This document shows positions 62,764 to 64,000 of a DNA stretch of 64,000 bases, piece by piece. Below the pieces are notes generated by a model. That model did no database searches. It was not told the origin of the DNA and saw nothing but the letters and a program-made list of their open reading frames with translations. The stretch's first letter is position 1. Each line of letters begins with the position of its first letter. Source of the DNA: Burkholderiales bacterium (lineage in GTDB: Bacteria > Pseudomonadota > Gammaproteobacteria > Burkholderiales > Burkholderiaceae_B); assembly GCA_021299735.1 (NCBI GenBank), contig JAJTEM010000007.1:1-64000 (forward strand), in the 5' to 3' direction. The position numbers and the translations under genes were made by a program.

Positions 62764-64000
62764 TGTAATTGGCTATCCTGCAAAATCATGGCGTTCAACG
62801 GCAGTGATATAGCCACTTCGGCCCCACCCTGTTCGCGATTGTTCACCAAAAGTTTGCCACCCAGTGTACGCGCCACATTCATGACCAAAAATAAACCAAG
62901 CCCGCCGCCAGGGCGGCCTTTGCTTGAATTGTAGGGTGTACCCAATTGTTCAAGAATGTCAGCCCTGAAACCAGGACCTTGATCCGAAACAGTCAGCAAT
63001 AAATGGTCCTGGTTTTTAGACACGTCAAATCGCAACCAGTTCGGAGAAACCTCAAGGGCATTGTCCAACACGTTAAACACCATTTGCTTCACGGTGGAAT
63101 CAAAAGCAACTGTGTACTCTTCCGCAATCGTGTTGTTGTACTCGAAATGCTGGACTGGACGGCTACTTTCCCATTCTTCCACCAAACCCTCAAAAAACTC
63201 ATTCAAGCTGGTTCTTGAGGAGGACTCCCCACGGGTTTCGCCCGCAGACAACAAAATACCGCTGACAATACTTTTACAGCGAAGCAGTTGCCCTTCAATT
63301 TCCTCGATTTCTTCCAGCATGGCCGGGTCACTTGAAAACTGGGGCATGCGCTTCCAGTCGCTTAACACCACAGACATAGTGGCCAATGGGGTACCCAATT
63401 CATGCGCTGCACCGCTGGCCAACAGGCCCATGCGCACAATGTGCTCTTCCTCTGCGGCGCGCTGGCGCAAGGCAGCCAAAGTGGCATCGCCAGCCCGCAG
63501 GTTGCGCCCGATTCGCGTAATAAAAAAAACCAGCAAGGCGGCGTTTAGCGCAAAGCAGATGACCAGGCCCGTGGCATACACGTCGGCCAGCTTGTAGGCA
63601 CTGCTGGGAGACCACACCAGTGGCTTGTTGAATATGGCCAAAAAAGCAAGGCACAGGGTGGTAATGGCCACCACCAACCAGGTTGATTCAGCGCGCAACA
63701 GCACCGCACTTAAAATAACCTGCAGCAGAAACAGAAACACAAAGGGATTGTTAATGCCACCGGTGAAATAAAGCTGAGCTGTAAGGCTGGCGATGTCTAC
63801 CAGCATGGCCAAAAACAATTCGCGGTTACTCACCACACGTTCTTCATGCCAGCGCAAGTGGCTGCCAATGTTAAAGGCGATCAGGCAAACCATCACAGCC
63901 AGCATGTTAAACATAGGGAGCTTGATATCAAAGCCCCAGGTGGCCACCAATATGGTGGCTATTTGCCCCCCCACCGCCAGCCAGCGAAGGTGAATCAAAT
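62760..64000 (-). CDS. regB: Redox sensor histidine kinase RegB (PrrB), N-terminus outside window
   Basis: Membrane histidine kinase, at least 413 residues visible; the frame is open to the right edge, so the true start lies beyond. Hydrophobic helices fill the first half and include the ubiquinone-site motif GGINNPF. The phospho-His is in GAAHELGTPLATM, the Cys in LLRCKSIVSG fits the RegB redox Cys, and the ATPase motifs are DNALE and GGGLGLFL. Pairs with RegA. Confidence 0.93.
   Translation of the reverse strand, partial: LIHLRWLAVGGQIATILVATWGFDIKLPMFNMLAVMVCLIAFNIGSHLRWHEERVVSNRELFLAMLVDIASLTAQLYFTGGINNPFVFLFLLQVILSAVLLRAESTWLVVAITTLCLAFLAIFNKPLVWSPSSAYKLADVYATGLVICFALNAALLVFFITRIGRNLRAGDATLAALRQRAAEEEHIVRMGLLASGAAHELGTPLATMSVVLSDWKRMPQFSSDPAMLEEIEEIEGQLLRCKSIVSGILLSAGETRGESSSRTSLNEFFEGLVEEWESSRPVQHFEYNNTIAEEYTVAFDSTVKQMVFNVLDNALEVSPNWLRFDVSKNQDHLLLTVSDQGPGFRADILEQLGTPYNSSKGRPGGGLGLFLVMNVARTLGGKLLVNNREQGGAEVAISLPLNAMILQDSQLQ

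Overview
The window reads as a chromosomal segment of a betaproteobacterium (Burkholderiales), most like a Limnobacter-type thiosulfate-oxidising heterotroph. This is an inference from gene order and gene content: leuC-leuD-leuB-asd-fimV-truA-trpF-trpB-trpA-accD-folC-dedD, rlmN-rodZ-ispG-hisS-yfgM-bamB-der, a complete soxCDYZAXB operon, and a lexA-imuA-imuB-dnaE2 SOS mutagenesis cassette. No CRISPR array, insertion sequence, phage or plasmid module was seen.

Layout. 1-13.1 kb (minus strand): a long run of leucine, aspartate-family and tryptophan biosynthesis genes with FimV, TruA, AccD, FolC and the start of a SPOR/DedD-type protein at the left edge. 13.2-19.2 kb: an orphan gene, an M48 lipoprotein protease, an MFS transporter, aroC, an FAD oxidoreductase, a CBS protein and a small Mpo1-like membrane protein. 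19.2-28.1 kb: der, bamB, yfgM, hisS, ispG, rodZ, rlmN and ndk; the pilF gene that often sits between rlmN and rodZ is absent. 28.3-33.7 kb: a Bax-inhibitor-type protein, then rlmD, nlpD, pcm, surE and yaaA. 34.0-39.9 kb (plus strand): lexA with a near-consensus SOS box, then imuA, imuB and dnaE2. 39.9-41.9 kb: parE.

42.0-45.9 kb is the most unusual part. It is a compact regulatory island with two related ECF sigma factors, a sigma-54 enhancer-binding protein, a small protein resembling a type III secretion chaperone, and two unrecognised small proteins. A sigma-54 promoter with correct GG-N10-GC spacing and an IHF-like site precedes one ECF gene. A box close to the HrpL/ECF consensus lies upstream of the other. 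This looks like an Hrp-type activator-to-ECF cascade, but no secretion apparatus gene is in the window.

46.1-51.2 kb: tRNA-Arg(CCU), then a TRAP-type transport operon (TatT-like lipoprotein, AdeT-type binding protein, permease) whose permease carries an extra NTF2-like C-terminal domain. 51.5-52.9 kb: a receiver-TPR protein whose phospho-acceptor position is Glu. 52.9-59.9 kb: the sox operon plus a thioredoxin; together the products would oxidise thiosulfate fully to sulfate in the periplasm. 60.0-64.0 kb: two hypothetical/DUF genes, a VIT-family transporter, gloA, and the redox two-component pair RegA/RegB, with RegB cut by the right edge.
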